A stretch of 64,000 nt of DNA from Mercurialis annua (Eukaryota; Streptophyta; Magnoliopsida; Malpighiales; Euphorbiaceae): assembly GCF_937616625.2 (NCBI RefSeq), contig NC_065572.1, forward strand, positions 40,265,653 to 40,329,652, in the 5' to 3' direction. The translations under genes were made by a program, and so were the position numbers. Under the pieces are notes generated by a model. That model saw only the letters and a program-made list of their open reading frames with translations. It searched no databases and was not told the DNA's origin. Below, piece after piece: positions 22,985 through 33,067 of the stretch. Numbering within the stretch: the stretch's first letter is position 1; every line of letters starts with the position of its first letter.

Positions 22985-23948
22985 AATGAGGAGTCGCCTA
23001 AAGACCAACAAAATGATACAATGGTGATTGATCAAACCCATAGTGAATCAGAATTAGTAAAATATACAAAAACACCTCGAAGATCAAGTAGAGTATCTTA
23101 TCCACCGGAGAGATATGGTTTTCTTCATGATATTCAAGAGTTGTTTATTCATGGAGAAAATGATCAAATTGTTGATCCTTCTATTTATAAAGAAACTATA
23201 TGTGATATAGATTCTTTTAGATGGCTTGAAGCTATGAAATCCCAAATGGATTCCATGTATAGTAACTAAGTTTGGGAGCTAGTCGATCCACCTGATGGTA
23301 TTATACCAATAGGGAACAAATGGATCTTCAAGAGTAAAATTGGTGCTGATGGAAAAGTGGAGACTTTTAAAGCTAGACTTGTTGCGAAAGGGTTTCGCCA
23401 AAGGCAAGGAGTCGATTATGAAGAAACTTTCTCGCCTATAGCCATGCTTAAGTCCATCCGGATTCTTCTTGCCATAGCTTCACATTTAGATTATGAGGTT
23501 TGGAAAATGGATGTTGAGACCGCATTCCTTAATGGATATCTTGAGGAGGAAATCTATATGGAACCACCTAAGGGTTTTGAATTCGAAGAAGGTTCCAAGG
23601 TATGTAAGCTGAAACGATCAACATATGGATTGAAGCAAGCTTCGAGAAGTTGGAATCGTCGTTTTGATGAAGATATAAATAGTTACGAGTTTATAAAAAA
23701 ACAAAGATGAACCATGTGTTTACAAGAAGGTTAGTGTGAGCGCAATCACGTTCCTAGTCTTGCATGTACATGACATTTTACTAATAGGAAATGATGTAGG
23801 TATGTTAACCTCTGTAAGGCTTTGGTTATCCAAAACTTTCTCAATGAAAGATCTTGGAGAAGCAACTTACATTCTCGATATAAGACTCTATAGAGATAGA
23901 TCGTAGAGGATAATAGGTCTCTCCCAAAGGCTCTACTTAGAAAAGATA
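22985..23948 (+). pseudogene. pol: copia reverse transcriptase, N-terminal and palm region
   Basis: RVT_2-type reverse transcriptase. The linker TPRRSSRVSYPPERYGF is followed by ARLVAKGFRQRQGVDYEETF, then VWKMDVETAFLNGYLEEEIY (first catalytic Asp), then CKLKRSTYGLKQASRSWNRR. A TAA at 23267-23269 interrupts the N-terminal part. A frameshift in an A run near 23695-23702 moves the frame. The catalytic motif, normally a YVDD type, reads HVHD at 23763-23774, so one essential Asp is lost. A further stop lies near 23904. Confidence 0.93.
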
Positions 23949-24593
23949 TTGAAGAAGTTCAATATGGAAAATTCTAAGAGAGGATTGATTCCCGCTAGGC
24001 ATGGAATTCACCCTTCAAAATATATGTCTCCAAAGACATTTGAGGAAAGAGATCAAATGGCAAAGATACCATATGCTTCGAAAATTAATAGTCTTATGTA
24101 CGCTATGTTGTGTACAAGGCCAGATATTGCCAATGCGGTTAGTTTGACTAGCCGATATCAATCCAATCCAGGTTCAGAACACTGGATGATAGTTAAGAGT
24201 TTCTTTAAGTACTTGAGAAGAACTAAAGATATGATCTTAAAATATGGAGGAGGTGATCTAAAAATAGACGGCTTTACAGATTCAGATTTTCAATCTGATA
24301 TAGATGATCGTAAGTCTATATCCGGATTAGTATTCACCAGTAATGGAGGAGTAGTGAGTTGGAAGAGTTCAAAACAAGAAACCACTGCGGATTCCACTAC
24401 AGAAGCTGAGTATATTGCGGCATCTGAACTTGGTGTGGTCCCTACCATTAAGTCGGCGGTTCCTCTTTTTTGTGACAACAATGGTGCTATAGCCCAGGGA
24501 AAGGAACCCTGGTCTCACCAAAAATCCAAACACATAGAAAGGCGCTATCATATCATACGAGAGATTGTTGGAAAGAGAGATGTGTATATCTAA
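23949..24593 (+). pseudogene. pol: copia RT C-terminus and RNase H, with an internal deletion
   Basis: A 214-codon open stretch opens with the KKFNM segment, then CTRPDIANAVSLTSRYQSNP (RT thumb/connection), then the RNase H region with GFTDSDFQSDIDDRKSISG, VSWKSSKQETTADSTTEAEY and CDNNGAIAQ. Between AASE and LGVVP about a dozen residues usual in copia RNase H are missing in frame. The polyprotein tail continues after the stop at 24591-24593 with TADPLTKPM, the usual copia C-terminus, so that stop is premature by about 36 codons. Confidence 0.93.
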
Positions 24594-24721
24594 AAGAAAG
24601 CATCAGCCGATAACACGGCTGACCCACTGACAAAGCCTATGACCCAGAGTCAATTAGATTTACATCTTGAGAAGATGGGGCTTAGATATAGTAACCAATG
24701 GCACTAGTGCAAGTGGGAGAT
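24594..24721 (+). other. copia polyprotein tail and polypurine tract
   Basis: The pol frame can be followed past the stop through NTADPLTKPM to about 24705. AAGTGGGAGAT (24711-24721) directly precedes the 3' LTR and matches the purine tract that primes plus-strand DNA in plant copia elements. Confidence 0.85.
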
Positions 24722-26917
24722 TGTTAGTAGTATGTGCCCTAGGGCCATTTTGTCTGTATACTTGTATAAAAAACTCTCAATGGCAATGATATATATATTT
24801 AATTTTAATTAAGTGTCTCATCAACTAATCATTTATTTATTTCATATTGTCCTTATCACATTGTGATAGAAAATCTATTCTTAAGGTGTTAAGAATATGA
24901 GTGATAAATTCTATTATACAAGTGATCTAAATAAACGTTCACGATCGATGGGGTCCTACGAATAAGGACATCGCATTATCCCGGAAAGATTGTCACCTCT
25001 GTTTATTCTCTTGATTAGTAAAGAGTTACTAATTATAGGAAGCAGTGAGTCTCATACTACTTAGAACGGTGCAATTGGGAGATATGGATGTTTTATCAAG
25101 ACATGTCAGATTCAGAAGGAACATGAACACACCATCGATTATAAACCTGATACAAATCAAATCGCCATCGAAAACTCACACGACACATGCGACATATACA
25201 AGATACAACTCAAGCCCCAAACATAGTGTCACACTTGCTAAGTCCACCATTAACAATCTGAAACTTAGTCGGAAACATAAAAAAACCATGACGGAAAAAC
25301 ACGGGATATTACATAACACAACCCACATAAAAACATATCATACAATATGTTGTCCGAACAAAAACACACGAAACAAACATGAAAACACTTAATATGACAC
25401 CCAAAGTAATCAAGGAAAGAAATTATAACAATTCTGCATAATGAAGTCTGTCTCAAAATAAGCATACGGACACTCAAAGGTTTGAGTGAGTCGAACAAGT
25501 TACGCTAGATGACTTATACATGGTATTTCTTCAAAGTCAATTTAATGTCATCTAGTTCATAAATGTACATATGTCCTTTGATTTGCAGTGACACTATCTT
25601 GTATATAGGTGATTAGAGTTTCATACTCTTTATCCCTAGATCTTTCATGAGCTACGGTCGCGGGATGTGTTGGCTCTAGTTAGTTGTATATGGAGATAGG
25701 GGTTTAACCAAGAGAGGATTTATCACTCCGGATGAACGAAAAAAAGATTCTATGCTATCTCAAATTATTCTTGATGGATGATAAAACCTGCGCAGGTGTA
25801 TATGACTTACTTAGAAAGTTGTTTCTAGTGGAAGTCATATTTATCAAGAATAAGAACTGAGATAAGGTCAAATGATCAAGACAAACAGTGTTTGACTTAT
25901 CCATGACACTAGTCGAGATCAAAATCTTAGATGTAGGGAATTTTTATGAACATTGGTTCATAAAGAATGCATCGAAACATTCATATCTATTTTGGGGTCG
26001 TTATATGTTGCTAGACCTCACTAACAATCTACGAGAATTAATAATTAATGGGATTTTTTATTTAATATAAGAAAGGCTTTTCTTATGACTCTCGTTGCCA
26101 TATAGATGTGAACCTATTTAGTCACACACAATAGGGTGTGCAATCGATTGAGTTTACGAGAGATCGATTTCATATAGATACTAGCATATCTCGGATATTA
26201 ATCTAAGATGAAAAACAAATATAAATTAGGGACTAATTTGTAAGAGTTATAAATTAGTAGGAATCTAATTGTATTTTATCCAAGTTAATGTGATGATGTC
26301 ACGATGATGTCATGTGATGATGTCTCGATGATGTCATGCGATGATGTCACGTGATGATGTCATGTATGTATCTGTGTGTGACACCTAGCATCCGACGTGT
26401 CAGAAGGTGGCAACACCTATGCTTGATGTGTGACACCTAGCATTTGAGGCGTCAGAGTTTCCTACAAACTCTTGCCAATAAATAGAGGTTGCCTTTGCTC
26501 ATTCTATACATACCACACTTAAAAGAGCATATTTGAAGGAGTTCAAGTAGTCATCAATCAAAGAAATGCTTGGAGAAAGTTTTTACATACATTCGATCAA
26601 ACACGTAATCGAGGTGAGAGTTAGAGCTTAGGGTTGCTCGGCAAGAGGAAATCTTGCGGATTACTTCAAGGCGAGGATTCGATCAGACGCATACTCGTTT
26701 GGACGAGCTTGAGGTCGCCGTGCTATCGGGACTACAAGAATCGTTGGAGAATCGACAAAGTTATTCTTCTTACGATTTCTACATGCGTGCTTTATTTACT
26801 AGATGATACGACATTTCATTTATTATTGATATGATCAATTTCTTGATCTGGATTGTTGGAATCCCGATTTTGAATTGAAATATACGATCCAGACACTCGC
26901 GTCTCGCTGCACCAATA
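24722..26917 (+). repeat. 3' LTR of the copia element (2196 bases, with insertion)
   Basis: It starts TGTTAGTAGTATGTGCCC and ends ACCAATA followed by the TTTGT target duplication. It is longer than the 5' LTR because of a foreign insert at 25063-25461, but it has two fewer 52-base repeats (copies at 26378 and 26430). The TATA site is changed. Short reading frames here (25045-25392, 25888-26070, 26634-26834) are chance frames in LTR or insert sequence. Confidence 0.92.
25063..25461 (-). mobile_element. Inverted fragment of an LTR element related to the one at 36655-46226
   Basis: Relative to the 5' LTR, about 18 bases after CTCATACTACTT are replaced by about 400 foreign bases. Read on the minus strand, they match first the last ~150 bases of the internal region (43330-43476) and then the first ~235 bases of the LTR (43517-43752) of the LARD-like element. 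The 40 bases corresponding to 43477-43516, including the polypurine tract, are absent. The fragment is a diverged relative, not a copy made from the neighbouring element. Confidence 0.85.
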
Positions 26918-27154
26918 TTTGTATCCTAACGTTTCCCCTTATTAGCGATTTAAGCCAAACGTTTCGAAACAAATCCAAATGTTTCACCTTTTTAGAGATT
27001 TAAGCCAAACGTTTAGACACGTTACGAAACAAAACCAAATATTTAAAACGTTATGAAACAAATCCAAAAGTTTAAACGTTACGAAACAAATCCAAACGTT
27101 TCACCTTTTTAGCGATTTAAGCCCAACATTTAAAATGTTACGAAACCAATCCAA
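26918..27154 (-). repeat. Satellite, mostly minus orientation
   Basis: The first five bases (TTTGT) are the right target duplication of the copia element. About 12 bases later, at AACGTTT (26928-26934), the satellite flips from plus to minus orientation (TTAGCGATTTAAGCCAAACG). Orientation is defined by GGCTTAAATCGCTAAAAAGG on the plus strand. Confidence 0.85.
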
Positions 27155-28563
27155 CGTTATGATTTGTTTTGTAACGTTTGTAAACGTTTTGATTTGCTTA
27201 GTAACTTTTTAAATGTTTGGCTTAAATCGGTAAAAAGGTGAAAGTGTTTGGATTTGTTTCGTAACATTTGTAAACGTTTGAATTTGTTTCGTAATGTTTT
27301 AAACATTTATCGTAAATTGCTAAAAAGGTGAAGCGTTTGCATTGGTACGTTATAAACGTCTGGATTTGTTTTGTAACGTTTTTAATGTTTGTAAACGTTT
27401 GGATTTGTTTCGTAACATTTGTAAACATTGGGCTAAAATGGCTAAAGAGGTGACATGTTTGGTTTTATTTTGTAACGTTTGTAAACGTTTGGCTTAAATT
27501 GCTAAAACGTTTAAAACGTTATGAAACCAATCCAAACATTTTAAACTTTACGAAACAAATCCTAACAATTCACGTGTAGCGATTTAAGCCAAACGTTTAC
27601 AAACGTTACGAAACAAATCAAAATGTTTAACCTTTTTAGCAATTTAAGCCAAACATTTAAAACGTTACGAAACTAATCCAACGCTAGGATTTGTTTTGTA
27701 ATGTTTGTAAACATTTTGATTTGTTTAGAAACATTTTAAATGTTTGGCTTAAATCGCTAAAAAGGTGACATGTTTGGATTTTTTTCATAACGTTTGTAAA
27801 CGTTTGAATTTGTTTCGTAACTTTTTAAACATTTGTCTTAAATCACTCAAAAGGTGAAGCGTTTGCATTCGTTTATTAACGTTTTAAACGTTTGGATTTA
27901 TTTTATAACGTTTGTATTTGTTTCGTAACGTTTGTAAAAGTTTGGCTGAAATTGCTAAAAAGGTGAAACATTTGGTTTTGTTTCGTAACGTTTGTAAACG
28001 TTTGGCTTAAATCGCTAAAAACGTAGAACGTTTGGATTTGTTTTGTAACGTTTGTCAACGTTTGGCTTAAATCGCTAAAAAGGTGAAACGTGAGGTTTTG
28101 TTTCGAAACGTTTGTAAACGTTTGGCTTAAATCGCTATAAATGTGAAACGTTTGTATTTGTTTTGTAATGTATGTAAACGTTAGGCTTAAATAGCTAAAA
28201 AGGTGAAACATTTGGTTTTGTTTCGTAACGTTTGTAAACGACATTTGTAAGCGTTTGGATTAAATCGCTAAAAATGTGAAACGTTTGGATTTGTTTTGTA
28301 AAGTTTATAAACGTTTTTCTTAAATCGCTAAAAACATGAAACGTTTCGTTTCGTTTCGTTACGTTTGGAAACGACGTTTTTAAACGTTTTGCTAAAATCG
28401 CTAAAAATGTGAAACGTTTGGATTTGTTTTGTAACGTTTGTAAATGTTTGGCTTAAATAGCTAAAAAGGTAAAACGTTTGGATTTGTTTCGTAATGTTTG
28501 TATATATTTGGTTTAAATCGCTAAAAAGGCGAAAGTTTGGATTTGTCTCTTAACGTTTGTAAG
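27155..28563 (+). repeat. Satellite, mainly plus, with a short minus block at about 27510-27682
   Basis: Diverged 60-base monomers in plus orientation are interrupted by a minus segment whose edges are AAACGTTT (27505-27512) and AACG (27680-27683). The minus-strand open frame at 27903-28244 is a run of a 20-residue repeat translated from the monomers, not a gene. Confidence 0.87.
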
Positions 28564-28565
28564 CG

Positions 28566-28838
28566 TATAAATCCAAACGTTTCCCCTTTTTAGCGATTTA
28601 AGCCAAACAATTGCAAACGTTATGAAAGCCAAACATTTACAAATGTTATGAAACAAATCCAAATATTTTACCTTTTTAGCGATTTATGCAAAACGTTTAC
28701 AAACGTTACGAAACAAAACCAAATGTGTCACCTTTTTTAACAATTTAAGCCAAATATTTACAAACGTTACGAAACAAATCCAAACGTTTCACCTTTTCAG
28801 CGATTTAAGCGAAACGTTTACAAATGTTACGAAACAAA
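28566..28838 (-). repeat. Satellite, minus orientation
   Basis: Monomers read CCAAACGTTTC followed by ACCTTTTTAGCGATTTAAGC. The block switches back to plus in an A/T-rich spacer at about 28836-28845. Confidence 0.87.
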
Positions 28839-28839
28839 A

Positions 28840-29862
28840 AATTTAAATGTTTGGATTTGTTTCGTAATATTGTAAACGTTTGGCTTCAATCGCTAAAAAG
28901 GGGAAACGTTTGGTTTTGTTTCCTAACATTTGTAAAGGTTTGGCTTTAAATCGCTAAAAATGTGAAACGTTTGGATTTGTTTCGTAACGTTTGTAAACGT
29001 TCGACTTATATCGCTAAAAAGGTGGAACGTTTGGTTTTGTTTCGTACGTTTTTAAACGTTTTGCTTAAATCGCTAAAAAGGTGAAACATTTGGATTTGTT
29101 TAGTAACTATGTAAACGTTTGGAATTGTTTAGTTTTGCTTAAATTGCTAAAAAGGTGAAACGTTTTGTTTTGTTTCGTAACTTTTGTAAACGTTTGACTT
29201 AGATCGCTAAAAATATCAAACGTTTGGTTTGGTTTCGTAACGTTTGTAAACGGTTGGCTTGAATCTTTAAAAAGGTGAAACGTTTAGTTTTGTTTCGTAA
29301 CGTTTGTAGATGTTTGGCTTAAATTGCTAAAAAGGTGAAACGTTTGGATTTGATTCGTAACGTTTGTAAACGTTTGGCTTAAATTGCTAAAAAGGTGAAA
29401 CATTTGGTTTTATTTCATAACTTTTGTAAACGTTTGGCTTAAATCGCTAAAAAGGTGAAACGTTTGGTTTTGTTTCGTAACGTTTGTAGACGTTTGGCTT
29501 AAATCGCAAAAAAGGTGAAACGTTTGGATTTCTTCGTAACATTTGGCTTAAATTGCTAAAAAGGTGAAACGTTTGGATTGGTTTCATAACGTTTGTAAAC
29601 GTTTGGCTTAAATCTCTAAAAAGGTGAAACGTTAGGATTTGTTTTTTAACGTTTAAACATATGCAACTGTTTTGTAACGTTTTAAACTTTTGGATTAAAA
29701 CGCTAAAAGGAGAAACGTTTGGATTGGTTTTGTATTGTTTTAAACGTTTGGATTGGTTGTGTAACGTTTAAACGTGGCCTAAATCGCTAAAAAGGTGAAA
29801 CGTTTGTAAAGGTTTGGCTTAAATCGCTAAAAATGTGAAACGTTTGGATTTGTTTCGTAACG
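28840..29862 (+). repeat. Satellite, plus orientation
   Basis: Diverged 60-base monomers plus ~29-base half-monomers. Around 29640-29780 the half-monomer type (TTTTAAAC, GTTTGGATTGG) predominates. The block ends at AACGTTTT (29859-29866), where orientation flips. Confidence 0.88.
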
Positions 29863-31540
29863 TTTTTTAGTGATTTAAGCCATATATTTACAAACGTTAC
29901 AAAACCAATCCAAACGTTTCACCTTTTTAGCGATACAAGCAACCTATTTAAAACGTTACAAAGCCAATCCAAAAGTTTACAAATGTTACGAAATAAAATC
30001 AAATGTTTCACCTTTTTAGCAATTTAAGTAAAACATTTAAAACGTTACGAAACCAATAAAAATGTTTACAAAAGTTACGATACAAAACCAAACGTTTCAC
30101 CTTTTTAGCAATTTAAGCCAAATGTTTAAAACGTTGCGAAACAAATCCAAACGTTTAAAATGCAGCTAAACAAATCCAAACGTTTCAAATTTTTAGCGAT
30201 TTAAGCCAAACGTTTACAAAGTTTACGAAACAAATCCAAAAGTTTCACATTTTTAGCGATTTAATCCAAACGTTTACAAACGTTACGCAACAAATCCAAA
30301 CGTTTCCCCTTTTTAGAGATTTAAGCCAAATGTTTATAAAGTTAATGAAACAAATCCGAAAGTTTCACCTTTTTAGCGATTTAAGCCAAACGTTTAAAAC
30401 GTTACGAAACCAATCCAAACGTTTACAAACGTTACGAAATAAAGCCAAACGTTTCAACTTTTTAGCGATTTAAGCCAAACGTTTACAAACGTCACAAAAC
30501 AAAACCAAACGTTTTACATTTTTAGCGATGTAAGCCAAACGTTTACAAACGTTACAAAACAAAACCAAACGTTTCGCCTTTTTAGCGATTTAAGCAAAAC
30601 ATTTACAAACGTTACGAAACAAATCCAAACGTTTACAAAGTTTACGAAACAAATGCAAACGTTTCAAATTTTTAGCGATTTAAGCCAAACGTTTACAAAG
30701 TTTACGAAACAAATCCAAAAGTTTCACATTTTTAGCGATTTAATCCAAACGTTTACAAACGTTACGCAACAAATCCAAACGTTTCCCCTTTTTAGAGATT
30801 TAAGCCAAATGTTTATAAAGTTAATGAAACAAATCCGAAAGTTTCACCTTTTTAGCGATTTAAGCCAAACGTTTAAAACGTTACGAAACCAATCCAAACG
30901 TTTACAAACGTTACGAAATAAAGCCAAACGTTTCAACTTTTTAGCGATTTAAGCCAAACGTTTACAAACGTCACAAAACAAAACCAAACGTTTTACATTT
31001 TTAGCGATGTAAGCCAAACGTTTACAAACGTTACAAAACAAAACCAAACGTTTCGCCTTTTTAGCGATTTAAGCAAAACATTTACAAACGTTACGAAACA
31101 AATCCAAACGTTTCACATTTTTAGCGCTTTAAGCCAAACGATTACAAATTTTATTAAACAAATTCAAAACCAAATGTTTTACCTCTTAAGCAATTTAAGC
31201 CAAACGTTATGAAACAAATCCAAACGTTTAACCTTTATAGCGATTTATGCCAAAGTTTTAAAATGTTACGAAACCAATCCAAACGTTTAAAATGTCATGA
31301 AAAAAATCCAAACGTTTGCAAACGTTACGAAACAAAACCAAACGTTTCACCTTTTTAGCGATTAAACCCAAACGTTTAAAACGTTACGAAACAAATCCAA
31401 ACATCTCACCATTTTCGCGATTTAAGCCAAACGTTTAAAACATTACTAAACCAATCAATACGGTTAAAACGTTCGAAACAAATCCAAACTTTTCACATTT
31501 TTAGCCATTTAATGCAAATGTTAAAAAACAAATCCTAACG
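29863..31540 (-). repeat. Satellite, minus orientation, containing a 479-base tandem duplication
   Basis: Diverged monomers in minus orientation. Within the block, about 30176-30634 and 30655-31113 repeat each other with no difference that I can see. The plus-strand reading frame 30653-30952 is the 20-residue repeat translation and not a gene. Confidence 0.9.
30176..31113 (-). repeat. 479-base segmental tandem duplication within the satellite
   Basis: Landmark variants recur 479 bases apart: the GTTACGCAACAAATCC variant (30272 and 30751), GTTAATGAAACAAATCCG (30341 and 30820) and GTCACAAAACAAAACC (30491 and 30970). By eye the two copies, about 459 bases each separated by a 20-base remainder, are identical, so the event is recent although the surrounding array is old. 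Confidence 0.9.
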
Positions 31541-32684
31541 TTTAAATCACATTTTAAATGTTTGGCTTAAATTGCTAAAAAGGGGAAACACTTGGATTTG
31601 TTTTGTAACGTTTGTAAAAATTTGGCTTAAATCGCTAAAAAGGTGAAATATTTTGATTTGTTTTGTATCTTTTGTAAACGTTTGGCTTAAATCACTAAAA
31701 CAGTGAAACGTTTGGATTGCTAAAAAGGGGAAACATTTGGATTTGTTTCGTAATGTTTGTAAACGTTTGGCATAAATTGCTAAAGAGGTGAAACGTTTGG
31801 ATTCGTTTCGTAATGTTTTAAATGTTTGGATTGGTTTCGTAACGTTTTAAACATTTGGCTTAAATCGCTAAAAAGGTGAAACGTTCGGATTTGTTTCGTA
31901 ACGTTTGTAAAATTTTGGCTTAAATTACTAAAAAGGTGAAACGCTTGTTTTTGTTTCGTAACGTTTTAAACATTTGGCTTAAATTGCTAAAAAGGTGAAA
32001 CGTTTGGATTTGTTTTGAAATATTTGTAAATGTTTGGCTGAAATCGCTAAAAGGTGAAACGCTTGGTATTGTTTCGTAACGTTTGTAAATGTTTGGCTTA
32101 AATTACCAAAAAGGTGAAACGTTTGGATTAGTTTTGCAACGTTTGCAAATGTTTGGCTTAAATTGCTAAAAATTTGAATCCGCTAAAAAGGTGAAACGTT
32201 TTGATTTGTTTCATAACGTTTTGAAACGTCTGCCTTAAATTGCTAAAAAGGTGAAACGTTTGGATTTGTTTCGTAACGTTTTAAACATTTGGATTTGTTT
32301 TGCAACGTTTTAAATGTTTGGATTAAATCGCTAAAATGGTGAAACGTTTGGATTTGTTTCATAACGATTGTAAACGTTTGGATTGCTTTTGTAACGTTAT
32401 AAACGTTTGGCTTAAATCGTTAAAAAGGAGAAACGTTTGGATTTGTTTCGTAACGTTTTAAACTTTTGGATTGGTTTTGTAAACGTTTGGCTTAAATCGC
32501 TGAAGATGTGAAACGTTTGGTTTTGTTTCCTAACATTTAGAAACGTTTGGCTTAAATCGCTAAAAAGGTGAAACATTTTGATTAGTTTTGTAACGTTTGA
32601 AACGTTTGGATTGGTTTTGTAACGTTTGTAAACGTTTCCCTTAAATCACTAAAAAGGTGAAACTTTTAGATTTGTTTCGTAAAG
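31541..32684 (+). repeat. Satellite, plus orientation
   Basis: Diverged monomers. A partial monomer is joined at 31717 (GTTTGGATTGCTAAAAAGG), a deletion junction. The block ends in AAAGTTTACAAAG (32681-32693), where TTTCGTAAAG meets AACGAAAC in inverted orientation. Confidence 0.88.
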
Positions 32685-33067
32685 TTTACAAAGTAACGAA
32701 ACAAAACAAAACGTTTAAAACGTAACGAAACAAATCCAAACGTTTCACCCTTTTAGCGATTTAAGCCAAACGTTTACAAATGTTACGAAACAGAATAATA
32801 TGTTTCAACTTTTTAGAAATTTAAGCGAAATGTTTACAAACGTTATGAAACAAAATCAAATGTTTCACCTTTTTAGCGATTTAAGCCAAACGATTACAAA
32901 TATTACGAAACAAAACCGAACGTTTCACCTTTTTAGCAATTAATGCCAAATGTTTTAAAATGTTACGAAACAAAACCAAACGTTTCACCTTTTTAGAGAT
33001 TTAAGCCAAACGTTTACAAACGTTACGAAAAAAATCTAATCGTTTAAAATGATAGGAAACAAATCCA
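32685..33067 (-). repeat. Satellite, minus orientation
   Basis: About six diverged monomers in minus orientation. The block returns to plus at AAATCCAAAGGTGAAACG (33061-33078), where a truncated minus unit is joined to a plus unit. Confidence 0.88.

Larger units (their letters stand above)
13993..26917 (+). mobile_element. Ty1/copia LTR retrotransposon, full length but decayed, with nested insertions
   Basis: Related LTRs (13993-15933 and 24722-26917) start TGTTAG and end ACCAATA. They are flanked by TTTGT at 13988-13992 and 26918-26922, a 5-base target duplication in satellite DNA. The gene order gag, protease, integrase, reverse transcriptase, RNase H is that of Ty1/copia (integrase before RT). 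Without its insertions the element would be roughly 8.7 kb. It has several nonsense codons, at least two frameshifts and changed catalytic residues, so it is non-autonomous. A gypsy-type solo LTR splits the integrase, and another fragment sits in the 3' LTR. The copia lineage (Angela/TAR-like or another) is not settled. Confidence 0.95.

Noticed and set aside
25045..25392. Frame similar to those at 36609-36917 (minus) and 43495-43785 (minus), suggesting a conserved protein
   Set aside because: The similarity comes from shared LTR DNA of one element family. The frames lie across the LTR start and have different ends.
27903..28244. 113-codon minus-strand frame as a gene
   Set aside because: It is a translation of tandem monomers. 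Similar frames occur throughout the arrays on both strands and break at strand switches.
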